A stretch of DNA of 64,000 nt from CALNZV01 sp942491115 (GTDB lineage Bacteria; Desulfobacterota; Desulfobacteria; Desulfobacterales; UBA5852). The notes beneath the pieces are model-generated. The model was not told the origin of the DNA. It did no database searches and saw only the letters and a list, made by a program, of their open reading frames with translations. Position 1 is the stretch's first letter; every line of letters begins with the position of its first letter. Location of the stretch: the NCBI GenBank assembly GCA_942491115.1, contig CALNZV010000020.1, positions 496,001-560,000 of the forward strand, given 5' to 3'. This document shows positions 9,049 to 17,425 of the stretch, piece after piece. The translations under genes were made by a program, and so were the position numbers.

Positions 9049-9068
9049 CCCCCTTACGGACCTCTCAA

Positions 9069-10460
9069 ATGGACTTCTCAGCATATTGGAAAACCATCGT
9101 CGAAACGCTCCACGACGGCCTCATGGTGGTGGACCCCCATGGGACTATCCTGCTGGTCAATCACGCCGCCGAGGAACTGACGGGATACGGTGCGGATGAA
9201 TTGATCGGCAGCAATTGCCGGATCCTCAATTGCTCGGGCTGTGAAATCTTTGGGAAAGGGCCGGGCACGCAATGGTGCGGTTTGTATTCCAAGGGGCGGA
9301 TTAAATCTAAGAAATGCATCATCACCGACAAGGGCGGGCGTACCATCAACGTGCTTAAAAACGCGTCGGTGCTTCGGGACGACGCCGGTAAAACCATCGG
9401 CGCCATCGAGACCCTGACGGACATCTCGGAGTTGATTCGGCAGGAAGAGGAGATCATGTCCCTCCGGCAGAGTTGCCGGCTCGACGACGGTTTCCACGGC
9501 ATCATCGGCCAGGCGCCGGGCATGGTCCGGCTGTATCATCTCATCGAGAACGTGGCCCAGTCCGAAGCCCCCGTGATGATTCACGGCCAGAGCGGCACCG
9601 GGAAGGAACTGGTGGCACGGGCCATCCATGAGAGCGGACCCCGGAAAGGAAAGCCGTTCATCAAGGTCAACTGTGCCGCCCTCAACGAAAACCTCCTCGA
9701 AAGCGAGCTCTTCGGCCACGTCAAGGGCGCCTACACGGGTGCGGATCGGTTCCGGATCGGTCGATTCGAGGCCGCTCACAACGGCACCATTTTCCTTGAC
9801 GAAATCGGTGATATCCCCCTGTCCACCCAAATCAAGCTACTGCGGGTGCTGGAAGAAAAGGAGATCGAACGGGTCGGTGACCACCAGCCCGTATCCGTCG
9901 ACGTCAGAATCATTTCCGCCACGAACAAACATCTGGAGAGTCTGATCCGGGAGGAGTCGTTCCGGGAGGATCTTTTTTTTCGCATCAATGTGTTTCCCCT
10001 GAACATTCCCGCCCTCTCCGAGCGCCTCGAAGACATTCCGCTTCTGATTCGCCATTTCATCGACCACAACAACGGAATCGGAAGCAAAACGATCGAAGGC
10101 CTGAGGCCGGCGGCCATGAAGCAATTGCTGGAATATTCCTGGCCGGGAAATGTGAGAGAACTCAGAAACGCCATCGAGTATGCTTTTGTGCTGTGCCCCG
10201 GCGGATGGATCGAAACCGACCACCTGCCCCCAAAGATGTTGTCCGTCGAGACGGGGGCGGCGGCCCCCCCGGATGAACGCTCCTGCCGTGAAAAAGACGC
10301 CTTACTGGAGGCGCTCCGGTCCACCGGAGGCAACCAGACCGAGGCCGCACGGCAGCTTGGCGTCAGCCGGATCACCGTGTGGAAGCGCATCAAAAAATAC
10401 GGCATCGATCTCAATAAAGAGCTGGGTCGCAAAGGCGTCGAGGCAGAACGGCCCCGGTAA
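9069..10460 (+). CDS. PAS-domain sigma-54-dependent transcriptional activator with Cys-rich sensor
   Basis: A 463-residue enhancer-binding protein. Residues about 10-125 form a PAS domain with an unusual cluster Cys50, Cys55, Cys58, Cys70 and Cys83, enough to ligate an Fe-S cluster or act as a thiol switch. The AAA+ domain follows with Walker A GQSGTGKE, the sigma-54 contact loop GAYTGA (Tyr form of GAFTGA), Walker B TIFLDEIGD and the WPGNVREL sensor block. A Fis-type helix-turn-helix (GNQTEAARQLGVSRITVWKRI) ends the protein. No receiver domain, so the PAS domain is the likely input. Neighbours are nifUS on one side and cysE-cysK on the other, suggesting sulfur, cysteine or Fe-S status as the signal (inference). 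Confidence 0.93.
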   Translation: MDFSAYWKTIVETLHDGLMVVDPHGTILLVNHAAEELTGYGADELIGSNCRILNCSGCEIFGKGPGTQWCGLYSKGRIKSKKCIITDKGGRTINVLKNASVLRDDAGKTIGAIETLTDISELIRQEEEIMSLRQSCRLDDGFHGIIGQAPGMVRLYHLIENVAQSEAPVMIHGQSGTGKELVARAIHESGPRKGKPFIKVNCAALNENLLESELFGHVKGAYTGADRFRIGRFEAAHNGTIFLDEIGDIPLSTQIKLLRVLEEKEIERVGDHQPVSVDVRIISATNKHLESLIREESFREDLFFRINVFPLNIPALSERLEDIPLLIRHFIDHNNGIGSKTIEGLRPAAMKQLLEYSWPGNVRELRNAIEYAFVLCPGGWIETDHLPPKMLSVETGAAAPPDERSCREKDALLEALRSTGGNQTEAARQLGVSRITVWKRIKKYGIDLNKELGRKGVEAERPR

Positions 10461-10517
10461 ACCGCCGTCGGATCAGATCCAAGTACCGCTGCGGTCATCG
10501 ACCATAGAGGAAGACCC

Positions 10518-11504
10518 ATGGACGACAAACTGAGTCAAATCAAGGACGCCTGTTCCCAGGAAGGGGAACTGCTGTCCTGCTACCGGAAAAAAATCCCCGA
10601 GATCGCCGATGCCATCATTCGCTACTGCGAAGGGGACATCTGCTTCACCCATGTGGACTTTGAACCCATACCGTCCAGGGATTCGGTGGTTGCCATCATC
10701 GATGCCTTCAGGGAAGTGCTTTTCCCCGGATATTTCAGTATGGGAAAGCTCGATCCGGTCAATCTCAAATACGCCATGGGGCAGTCCATCTCCCAACTCT
10801 TCGACATGATTTCCCAGCAGGTGATCCTGGCTATCCGGCACGACTGCTTCAGGTACAACCAAGCCTGCTCCCGTGGTCGTGAGCGGGGCTATGAGGTAGC
10901 GCTGGACCTTATCAAAGCCATTCCGGAGCTGCGCAAAGCGCTGTCCTCAGACGTCAGGGCCACCTTCGACGGGGACCCGGCCGCCCGGAGCTTCGATGAA
11001 ATTATCTTCAGCTACCCCGGCATCTATGCCATCATGGTCTACCGACTGGCCCACCGCTTCTACACGATGGATGTGCCTCTGCTTCCCCGGATCATGAGCG
11101 AGTACGCCCACAGTCTCACCGGGATCGATATCCACCCGGGAGCCGTCATCGGTGAGCGCTTCGTCATTGACCACGGCACCGGGGTCGTTATCGGGGAAAC
11201 CACCCTCATCGGCGACAACGTCAGAATTTACCAGGGAGTGACCCTCGGTGCCCTATCCCTTCCCAGGGATGCCGGCACCAAATTCCGTCAAATCAAACGC
11301 CACCCGACCATCGAGGACAACGTCATCATCTATTCCGGAGCCACCATTCTGGGAGGAGATACGATCATCGGCGCCAACGCCACCATCGGCGGCAACGTCT
11401 GGCTCACCGAATCCGTTCCCCAGGACACCACCGTTCTCATGGAGACACCGAAACTGGTCTACCGACGCGAACAGAACCAAACGCGGGAGCCCCATCTCCC
11501 CTAA
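10518..11504 (+). CDS. cysE: Serine O-acetyltransferase
   Basis: Acetylates L-serine to O-acetylserine, the first step of cysteine synthesis. The 328-residue protein has a long helical N-terminus and a C-terminal left-handed beta-helix with hexapeptide repeats (about 195-310). It contains the catalytic DIHPGAVIGERFVIDHGTG-type block (Asp/His) and GVTLGALS. It starts at an ATG with GAGGAAGACCC upstream. It ends 10 bp before cysK and shares its strand, so the two form a cysteine operon directly downstream of the sigma-54 activator. Confidence 0.92.
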   Translation: MDDKLSQIKDACSQEGELLSCYRKKIPEIADAIIRYCEGDICFTHVDFEPIPSRDSVVAIIDAFREVLFPGYFSMGKLDPVNLKYAMGQSISQLFDMISQQVILAIRHDCFRYNQACSRGRERGYEVALDLIKAIPELRKALSSDVRATFDGDPAARSFDEIIFSYPGIYAIMVYRLAHRFYTMDVPLLPRIMSEYAHSLTGIDIHPGAVIGERFVIDHGTGVVIGETTLIGDNVRIYQGVTLGALSLPRDAGTKFRQIKRHPTIEDNVIIYSGATILGGDTIIGANATIGGNVWLTESVPQDTTVLMETPKLVYRREQNQTREPHLP

Positions 11505-11514
11505 AGGAGGCCCC

Positions 11515-12435
11515 ATGAACCGGCATCACCACATCATCCAGACGATAGGGAATACGCCCCTGGTCCGGATCAATCGACTTGGACAGGAATTGAATGCCGA
11601 TATCTACGCCAAGCTCGAATTTTTCAATCCCCTGGGGAGCGTCAAGGACCGTATTGCCGCCTCCATGATCGCTGCGGCCGAATCCGAAGGGACGATCACC
11701 CCTGAGACGTTGATCGTCGAACCCACGAGCGGAAACACCGGCATCGCCTTGGCTTTTGTCTGTGCCGCCAAAGGATATCGGCTGCTTCTGACCATGCCGG
11801 AAACCATGAGCATCGAAAGACGAAAATTGTTGACCCATCTTGGCGCCGATTTCGACCTCACCCCGGCAAGCGCCGGCATGAAGGGAGCCATCGAAAAGGC
11901 GCACGAACGGCTGGCAGCGAATTCTGGGGCGTTCATGCCTAACCAGTTCGGCAACCCAGCCAACCCGAAGATCCACAGGGAAACCACGGCAGAGGAAATC
12001 TGGAGGGACACCGACGGCGCTGTCGATATCTTTGTGGCGGGTGTGGGAACCGGTGGCACCATCACCGGCGTCAGCCAGGCGCTCAAGGCACGCAAATCGT
12101 CCTTCAGGGCGATCGCCGTGGAACCCGTAGATTCTCCGGTTCTCTCGGGCGGATCCCCTGGTCCCCACAAGATTCAAGGCATTGGCGCCGGTTTCGTTCC
12201 GGACATCTACGAAGCGGATGTGATCGACGAGGTCGTGACCGTTTCCAATGACGATGCCTTCGAAACGGCCAGACAGCTGGCCAAACGGGAGGGGATTCTC
12301 TGCGGCATTTCCTCCGGCGCTGCCATGGCCGCCGCCCTGAAAGTGGCCAGCCGGCCGGAATCCGCCGGCAAGCAAATCGTCGTCATCCTTGCCAGCACCG
12401 GCGAACGCTATCTGAGCACCCCGTTGTTTCAGTAG
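11515..12435 (+). CDS. cysK: Cysteine synthase (O-acetylserine sulfhydrylase)
   Basis: PLP enzyme joining O-acetylserine and sulfide to give L-cysteine. In the 306-residue product, Lys44 in NPLGSVKDR binds PLP, TSGNTGIALAF binds the substrate, and GTGGTITGV holds the phosphate. GISSGAAMAAAL lies near the end. The ATG follows a near-perfect AAAGGAGG ribosome site. Paired with cysE, it makes the complete two-step route from serine; the enzyme pair often forms the cysteine synthase complex, though the C-terminal CysE tail here does not end in the usual Ile. Confidence 0.94.
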   Translation: MNRHHHIIQTIGNTPLVRINRLGQELNADIYAKLEFFNPLGSVKDRIAASMIAAAESEGTITPETLIVEPTSGNTGIALAFVCAAKGYRLLLTMPETMSIERRKLLTHLGADFDLTPASAGMKGAIEKAHERLAANSGAFMPNQFGNPANPKIHRETTAEEIWRDTDGAVDIFVAGVGTGGTITGVSQALKARKSSFRAIAVEPVDSPVLSGGSPGPHKIQGIGAGFVPDIYEADVIDEVVTVSNDDAFETARQLAKREGILCGISSGAAMAAALKVASRPESAGKQIVVILASTGERYLSTPLFQ

Positions 12436-12479
12436 CCCGACATGAGGACCGCCGTCCCCGTTGACAGGAAGGGGCCGAG

Positions 12480-13013
12480 ATGACCACGGAAGCCCCATTG
12501 AAATCAGCGCTGATCGACAGCTCCTCAGCGATTATTCTCTTCAAGGCCGGGGTGGCGGACACGGCCGCCGATGCCTGGTGCCTCATGGCACCGACTTCCG
12601 TCATCGACGAACTGACCGTCGCCAACCAACCCGGAGCCCGTTGGTTCGGTCAAATGGCGGCCAGCGGGCGACTGCATCCCATTGCCCTCGACAACCGACC
12701 CAGTGAAAAACCGCCCCGGAATTTAGAGCGAATGGGCCACGGTGAGAGAGACACCCTTCAGCTCTTCTTGGACGGATGGGGAGATTTCGTTCTAGTGGAT
12801 GACGGTCAGGCTGCCGGCTTCTGCCGACGGCACCGAATTCCCTACACCAACGCACTTCTGGTACCTCGAATCCTGGCGCTTGCCGGCGTGGCTCTGAACG
12901 GCGGCAGTCGTGCCGCCATGGAAAGGGTCTCCAAAATGGGGCGGTACTCCGCCGAGGTTCTTGACTACGCCAGAACGTGCCCGGACCATCACCTCGAGCG
13001 TTTTTTACCCTGA
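12480..13013 (+). CDS. PIN-domain-like protein
   Basis: A 177-residue protein resembling the PIN/DUF3368 fold. The N-terminal ALIDSSSAIILFKAG gives the first acidic residue, SVIDEL the second, GERDTLQLF a third (Glu), and DFVLVDDGQAAGFCRR the last acidic pair, matching the usual D..E..D..D order of Mg-dependent nucleases. ALLVPRILALAG resembles the DUF3368 tail. No antitoxin gene precedes it, since cysK lies directly upstream, so a standalone nuclease or orphan toxin relative is possible. The ATG has a GGAAGGGG ribosome site. Confidence 0.68.
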   Translation: MTTEAPLKSALIDSSSAIILFKAGVADTAADAWCLMAPTSVIDELTVANQPGARWFGQMAASGRLHPIALDNRPSEKPPRNLERMGHGERDTLQLFLDGWGDFVLVDDGQAAGFCRRHRIPYTNALLVPRILALAGVALNGGSRAAMERVSKMGRYSAEVLDYARTCPDHHLERFLP

Positions 13014-13167
13014 GGATCATGGAATTGACCCTCGACGGATCCCATGGTATAGGCGACATCATTCGAGGATCCCCATCGGCCCAAATCCTGAGCCTCCTTG
13101 AACACTGGAGTTGGCACTCCAAGACTGGGTAACGACAGCACCGCCAACCAACCGCCAGCGATCACCT

Positions 13168-14112
13168 ATGCTCCCGAACCCATTCTCCATTGCCCTGCCC
13201 CACAAGCTGAAGCTTTTGCTGGCCCTGTCTCGAACCCCTCACGGCATCATCGATATGACCGCCCCCTGCTTTGCAGCCCTGCTGTGGTTGGGCCGATTTC
13301 CATCGGCAGACGTGGTGTTGGCAGGCCTCGTGACGGTTTTTGCCGGCTACACCGCTGTCTACGCCCTCAATGACGTGATCGGGTTTCGAAGCGACCGGGA
13401 AAAGATCCGGCATGGCGCTCTGGCCTCGTCGCCGGGATGGGAGGGGGATCTGGACGCCATGATGGTTCGGCACCCCATGGCACAAGGGGAATTGACCCTG
13501 GCCGAAGGCACCACCTGGGCGGTGTCCTGGAGCGTCGTGGCGATTGCCGGGGCATGGTATCTCAACCCCGTGTGCGTATTGATTTTTCTGTCAGGCTGCC
13601 TGCTTGAGACCACTTACTGCCTGCTGTGGCGGATCAGCCCATACCGAGCCCTGGTCAGCGGAGCGGTCAAGACGGCAGGCGCCGTCGCCGCCGTATTCGC
13701 CGTCGACCCTTCTCCATCGGCGGCTTATGTCGCTATGGTGTTTCTAGTGATTTTCTTCTGGGAAATAGGGGGACAGAACGCCCCCAACGACTGGGCGGAC
13801 CTGGAAGAAGACCGGCGATTCGGCGGGAAGACCATACCGGTTCAAATTGGGATCGACAAAACCCGGGACCTCATTCTCGGCAGCCTTTTTCTGTCCCTCG
13901 TCTTCAGTCTGTTGCTTTTTGCCGTCTCTGGGACGGCGGTCGGTCCCATTGGCTATGCCCTCACTGCCAGTGCCGGACTCTATTTAATGATGGTACCGGC
14001 CTGGCAGCTCCACAGCAGCCGCAGGGCCCATGATGCCATGCGTCTCTTCAACCGCGCCAGCTACTACCCCCTCTTCCTGCTGCTGATCACCCTGGTGCTA
14101 TTGGCCATCTGA
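13168..14112 (+). CDS. UbiA-family polyprenyltransferase
   Basis: Integral membrane prenyltransferase, 314 residues with about 8-9 hydrophobic segments. Two Asp-rich motifs are visible: NDVIGFRSDREK near residue 65 and NDWADLEED near 205, which bind the prenyl-diphosphate Mg ions. A UbiE-type methyltransferase lies 0.7 kb downstream on the other strand, so menaquinone assembly is the likely pathway, as MenA or the futalosine-route MqnP. The ribosome site is weak, so the start could differ by a few residues. Confidence 0.82.
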   Translation: MLPNPFSIALPHKLKLLLALSRTPHGIIDMTAPCFAALLWLGRFPSADVVLAGLVTVFAGYTAVYALNDVIGFRSDREKIRHGALASSPGWEGDLDAMMVRHPMAQGELTLAEGTTWAVSWSVVAIAGAWYLNPVCVLIFLSGCLLETTYCLLWRISPYRALVSGAVKTAGAVAAVFAVDPSPSAAYVAMVFLVIFFWEIGGQNAPNDWADLEEDRRFGGKTIPVQIGIDKTRDLILGSLFLSLVFSLLLFAVSGTAVGPIGYALTASAGLYLMMVPAWQLHSSRRAHDAMRLFNRASYYPLFLLLITLVLLAI

Positions 14113-14165
14113 GACCAACCGATATATCCCGAGAGTCGGTGCGGTTCCCCAGCCCATTGGCGTCC

Positions 14166-14741
14166 TCAACTTTTGACGGCAATACCCAGGATGTAAAACG
14201 GGCGGACCTCGATTTGCCGTTGAATCGACAGGCCTGTCTCAGTAAACTCGCGTTTGAAGGATCGACTGCGGAATCGGTTGTGGTCCGGGTGATCGAGGAG
14301 GCGGCGGGTAAGCGCGTTCTGATACAAGGCGGGATAAAACTCTTCAAAACAAAACACCCCTCCCGGCCTTAGCACGGCCGCCACTTCGGCCAGGGCCCGC
14401 TGCCAATCGGGGACGTGATGCAAAACCCCGAAGCCGAAGACCGCATGGCAGCTTTCCGGTGCGATGGGCAGAAGGGCTGCATCGGCGACGGCCAGCGGTG
14501 CCGGGTCCCGACGGGGGGCCCAGCGGAGCATCCGGATGTCCAGATCGAAGGCCGCCAGCCCACTCGGCACGAATCGCCTCCGCAGAAGGGGAAGCGCCCG
14601 ACCCTCGCCGCATCCGATTTCGATCATGGAAACCCCCTCAGGGATTCCACTGTGCCGTCGAAAATAAAGGATATTGACGGCAATCCAGGCGCGCCGAAGG
14701 TGGCTGTTGACCACCCATCTTTCCATGCGGTTGAGTTTCAC
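14166..14741 (-). CDS. Class I SAM-dependent methyltransferase
   Basis: A 191-residue Methyltransf_11-type enzyme from a GTG start preceded by AAGGAT. Motif I is MIEIGCGEGRALPLL, the acidic end of strand 2 is AAFDLDIRML, and LRPGGVFCFEEF is motif III. It lies 55 bp downstream of the UbiE-type gene on the same strand and is presumably co-transcribed. The substrate is unknown; a quinone or lipid is possible from context only. Confidence 0.8.
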   Translation of the reverse strand: MKLNRMERWVVNSHLRRAWIAVNILYFRRHSGIPEGVSMIEIGCGEGRALPLLRRRFVPSGLAAFDLDIRMLRWAPRRDPAPLAVADAALLPIAPESCHAVFGFGVLHHVPDWQRALAEVAAVLRPGGVFCFEEFYPALYQNALTRRLLDHPDHNRFRSRSFKREFTETGLSIQRQIEVRPFYILGIAVKS

Positions 14742-14796
14742 TGCCCATCCTTCCGACGCGTTTCGGGCCCGGATGCTGAAAGTCGGCGGTCGGACA

Positions 14797-15609
14797 TCAC
14801 CCCTTGACCCCGACGTGAACCACCGCGATGCCGTTGGTCATCCGGCTATAGGACACGTTGCGAAAACCGATTCCTTCAAGAATTCGGGTGATCTCGTCCG
14901 GCAGATGAAACAAGCGAATGGTTTCCGGCAGGCAGGAATAGGATTCCGCCGATCCCACCATCACCTGGCCGATCAGGGGCATCATGTAAAATGAGTACAT
15001 GTCGTAGAGCCATCGGAAAAGAGGATTGGTGGGTTTGGAGAATTCGAGGCACATAAACACGCCGCCGGGCTTGAGCACCCGGTGCATCTCTTTGAACCCG
15101 GTGGCATATCGGGTGACGTTCCGGATACCGAAACCGACCATGGCGGCATCGAAATGACCGTCGGGAAACGACAGGCGTTCGGCATCGCCCTGCACGAACC
15201 GAATCCGGGACCCATGGGGGGTTTTCTTAATTTTTGGAATCCCTGCCAGAATCATTTGTAGATTGATATCATAGACCACGGCGCGGCCCGACGGCCCCAT
15301 TGCCCTTGCCGCCATCAGGGATAGATCTCCCGTACCCCCGCAAACATCCAGAACCGAAAGCCCCGGCCGAAGGGCCATCTTCCGGATTGCCCGGCGCTTC
15401 CAGGCATACTGGATGCCGAAGCTGAGGAGGGTGTTCATCAAATCGTATTTCTGGGCCACCCGGTCAAAATGCCGGCGGACCCAGTCGGCTTTTTCCCCCG
15501 TCGGCATGGTGCGGTAGCCGAAATGGGCCCGATCCGTCTCATCGACCACGTGGTCGAGCTGCTCCCAGCGCGTTTTCTCGTCAAACCAGGTGGGCTTCTT
15601 CCACTCCAC
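14797..15609 (-). CDS. ubiE: UbiE/MenG-type quinone C-methyltransferase
   Basis: Methylates demethylmenaquinone (or 2-polyprenyl-benzoquinol) in the last step of quinone synthesis. The 270-residue product has RHFDRVAQKYDLMNTLLSFG, the UbiE signature, then VLDVCGGTGDLSL (SAM motif I), DAAMVGFGIRNV and LKPGGVFMCLEFSKP. The start is a GTG with GGAGGA six bases before it; no in-frame ATG gives a better N-terminus. It lies between the SafE-like and second methyltransferase genes, all on the minus strand. Confidence 0.88.
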   Translation of the reverse strand: MEWKKPTWFDEKTRWEQLDHVVDETDRAHFGYRTMPTGEKADWVRRHFDRVAQKYDLMNTLLSFGIQYAWKRRAIRKMALRPGLSVLDVCGGTGDLSLMAARAMGPSGRAVVYDINLQMILAGIPKIKKTPHGSRIRFVQGDAERLSFPDGHFDAAMVGFGIRNVTRYATGFKEMHRVLKPGGVFMCLEFSKPTNPLFRWLYDMYSFYMMPLIGQVMVGSAESYSCLPETIRLFHLPDEITRILEGIGFRNVSYSRMTNGIAVVHVGVKG

Positions 15610-15700
15610 TGTCAGTCCTCCATTTGGAAAGGAAATGGCAAGGCAATCCCATATCAGATGAACCGTGAAATAACCACCCGGCAGCGCCTCCGGATCCCGT

Positions 15701-16414
15701 TTATCGCCAGAAGGCTCCCAGGGCATCCACCAAAAGCTTGACCGCCATGGCAACCATCAGCACACCGCTCAACAGGTCGGAATGGCGCCGGTATCGTCGG
15801 GACAGCACGGAGGCCCCCGTACCCAGAAGCAACAACCCCGGCACCGTTCCCAGGCCAAAGACAAGGGTCATGACCGCACCCTCCACAGGACCGGAGGAGG
15901 CGATGGCACGAGCGAAGGCCGCGAAGGACAGCCCGCAGGGCAGAAGCCCCATAGCGAGTCCAATGGTGAAAAGCCCGGATGCTGAAGCCCTGTGGTCAGG
16001 GGATCGAAGCAACCGGCCGACGCCGGGAATCCGGGAGGGAGCGATCCCGCCCAACCAGGACGGTTCCGGAAGGATTCCGATCCTGGCGATTCCGAAGGCC
16101 AGGAGAAAAAAAGCAGCCGCAATGGACATCGCCACCTGGATTCTGGCGATCCACGCCAGTTCGCTGCCTCCGGCGGCGGCAGCCAGTTCGCCAAGCCCCA
16201 GACCAACCCCACCCATCGTCCCCCCTACCAGGGAATAGGTCAGAAGACGTCCGCAATGATAATACGCATGGCCGCGCCATTGACGGGACCGACCCGGGAA
16301 CGCGATGATCAGGGGGCCGCACATCCCGATACAGTGCCCGGTGCCAAGGAGCCCAAGCAAGGCCATTGCCTGAAGATCAATCATCGTCATCGTGGTGGCA
16401 TCCATATCATCCAT
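15701..16414 (-). CDS. SafE/DsbD-like transmembrane protein (UreH-type, HCxGMCG motif)
   Basis: A 237-residue polytopic protein with about six membrane segments. TGHCIGMCGPL near residue 26 is the hallmark of the 'sulfite exporter TauE/SafE' subfamily related to the DsbD/CcdA transmembrane domain. MGLLPCGLSFAA around 155 gives the second cysteine site. In other bacteria such proteins accompany cytochrome oxidase or copper maturation factors. Here it is divergent from the NosL operon across 133 bp, supporting a metal- or thiol-handling role at the membrane (inference). Confidence 0.8.
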   Translation of the reverse strand: MDDMDATTMTMIDLQAMALLGLLGTGHCIGMCGPLIIAFPGRSRQWRGHAYYHCGRLLTYSLVGGTMGGVGLGLGELAAAAGGSELAWIARIQVAMSIAAAFFLLAFGIARIGILPEPSWLGGIAPSRIPGVGRLLRSPDHRASASGLFTIGLAMGLLPCGLSFAAFARAIASSGPVEGAVMTLVFGLGTVPGLLLLGTGASVLSRRYRRHSDLLSGVLMVAMAVKLLVDALGAFWR

Positions 16415-16547
16415 CGCCCTTATGGGAAAGCGCTCCCCCTCTCACCATCGATTCCAATTGACAGTCGGCCCGGCGCTCCCGTAAAAATGACCCACAGAAG
16501 ACGGGATGATGCCCCGCCCACCCTTCACCGTCGAAAGGGACGATTCC

Positions 16548-17069
16548 ATGAAGTGGCACTGGCTGCCGATCCTGGCTCTTTGCCTGTTGAAATCAACGGC
16601 ACTCGGAGCCGGCCCCACACCCGGCGCGCAGCCGGCGGCCCCAGAGGGTCGGATGATCATCTCGCCGTCGGACCGATGCCCGGTCTGCGCGATGCTGCCG
16701 TCCCGGTTCCCGCGATTTGCAGCGGCAATTCAATTGACGGACGGTGCCACCTACTATTTTTGCAGCCCGGGATGCATGATTACCGCCTGGCTCCGTCCGG
16801 AAGTGGTTCTGGGGATCCCCCCCTCGAAGCGCCTCAGGGCCCTGGCCTCCGATTATTTCACCTCCCGTCATACCGATGCCGGGAATCTTCTGTGGGTGCC
16901 GGGTTCCGATGTGATCGGCCCGATGGGGCCGGCGGTGGTTCCACTGGGAACTGAAGAGGACATGCGCGCCTTCAGACGGCGGCACGGAGGATGGGTACCC
17001 TTCACCCTTGAAGATCTGACGATCGAACAGTGGGAGGCTATCCGGTCTGGAAGAGACCCCTCGCCATGA
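16548..17069 (+). CDS. NosL-family copper-chaperone-like protein
   Basis: A 173-residue exported protein: hydrophobic signal segment (WLPILALCLLKSTALGAG) then the NosL core. The motifs are SPSDRCPVCAM (metal site CxxCxM) and YFCSPGCM, a second Cys/Met site. NosL binds Cu(I) for nitrous-oxide reductase assembly, but no nosZ, nosD, nosF or nosY is present. The signal lacks a convincing lipobox, although a Cys (ALC) lies within it. ATG 16548 follows AAGGGA at 7 bases. It is the first gene of a five-gene run linked by ATGA overlaps. Confidence 0.82.
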   Translation: MKWHWLPILALCLLKSTALGAGPTPGAQPAAPEGRMIISPSDRCPVCAMLPSRFPRFAAAIQLTDGATYYFCSPGCMITAWLRPEVVLGIPPSKRLRALASDYFTSRHTDAGNLLWVPGSDVIGPMGPAVVPLGTEEDMRAFRRRHGGWVPFTLEDLTIEQWEAIRSGRDPSP

Positions 17070-17425
17070 ACGACCCTATTCTGCCAGCCGCGGATCCTCC
17101 CCGGGGCATCGCCACCAGGACCGGAGACCGGATGGGACTCTCCGCGGCAATCGCCATCGGCGTCCTCGTCCTTGCCATCGCCGGAGCCGGCGCAGTCGGC
17201 ATTCACATGGCGGCAACCGCCAATCGGAACTGGCCGGCAGTGCTCTCCCTGCAGGAGGCCACAGGCCTTTCAACTCCCGCCTGGAGTCCTAGCGGCCGAC
17301 CATTGCGGATGCCGTCGGGGATGATCCCCGGCGTCGACCTTCGGTATGTTCCCGGGGTGCCTGCGGTGGCCCCTGCCTTGACGGATCCCACCTCCGCCCT
17401 GGTTGCTCGGGAGCCTGAAAGATGA
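17066..17425 (+). CDS. Small single-pass membrane protein in NosL-ABC operon
   Basis: A 119-residue protein overlapping the NosL stop codon (ATGA) and in turn overlapped by the permease start (ATGA). One membrane helix lies at about residues 25-45 (AAIAIGVLVLAIAGAGAVGI). The remainder is a probable periplasmic tail rich in Pro and Gly, with no cysteine or obvious motif. Function unknown; tight coupling suggests a subunit or accessory of the ABC system. Confidence 0.72.
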   Translation: MNDPILPAADPPRGIATRTGDRMGLSAAIAIGVLVLAIAGAGAVGIHMAATANRNWPAVLSLQEATGLSTPAWSPSGRPLRMPSGMIPGVDLRYVPGVPAVAPALTDPTSALVAREPER

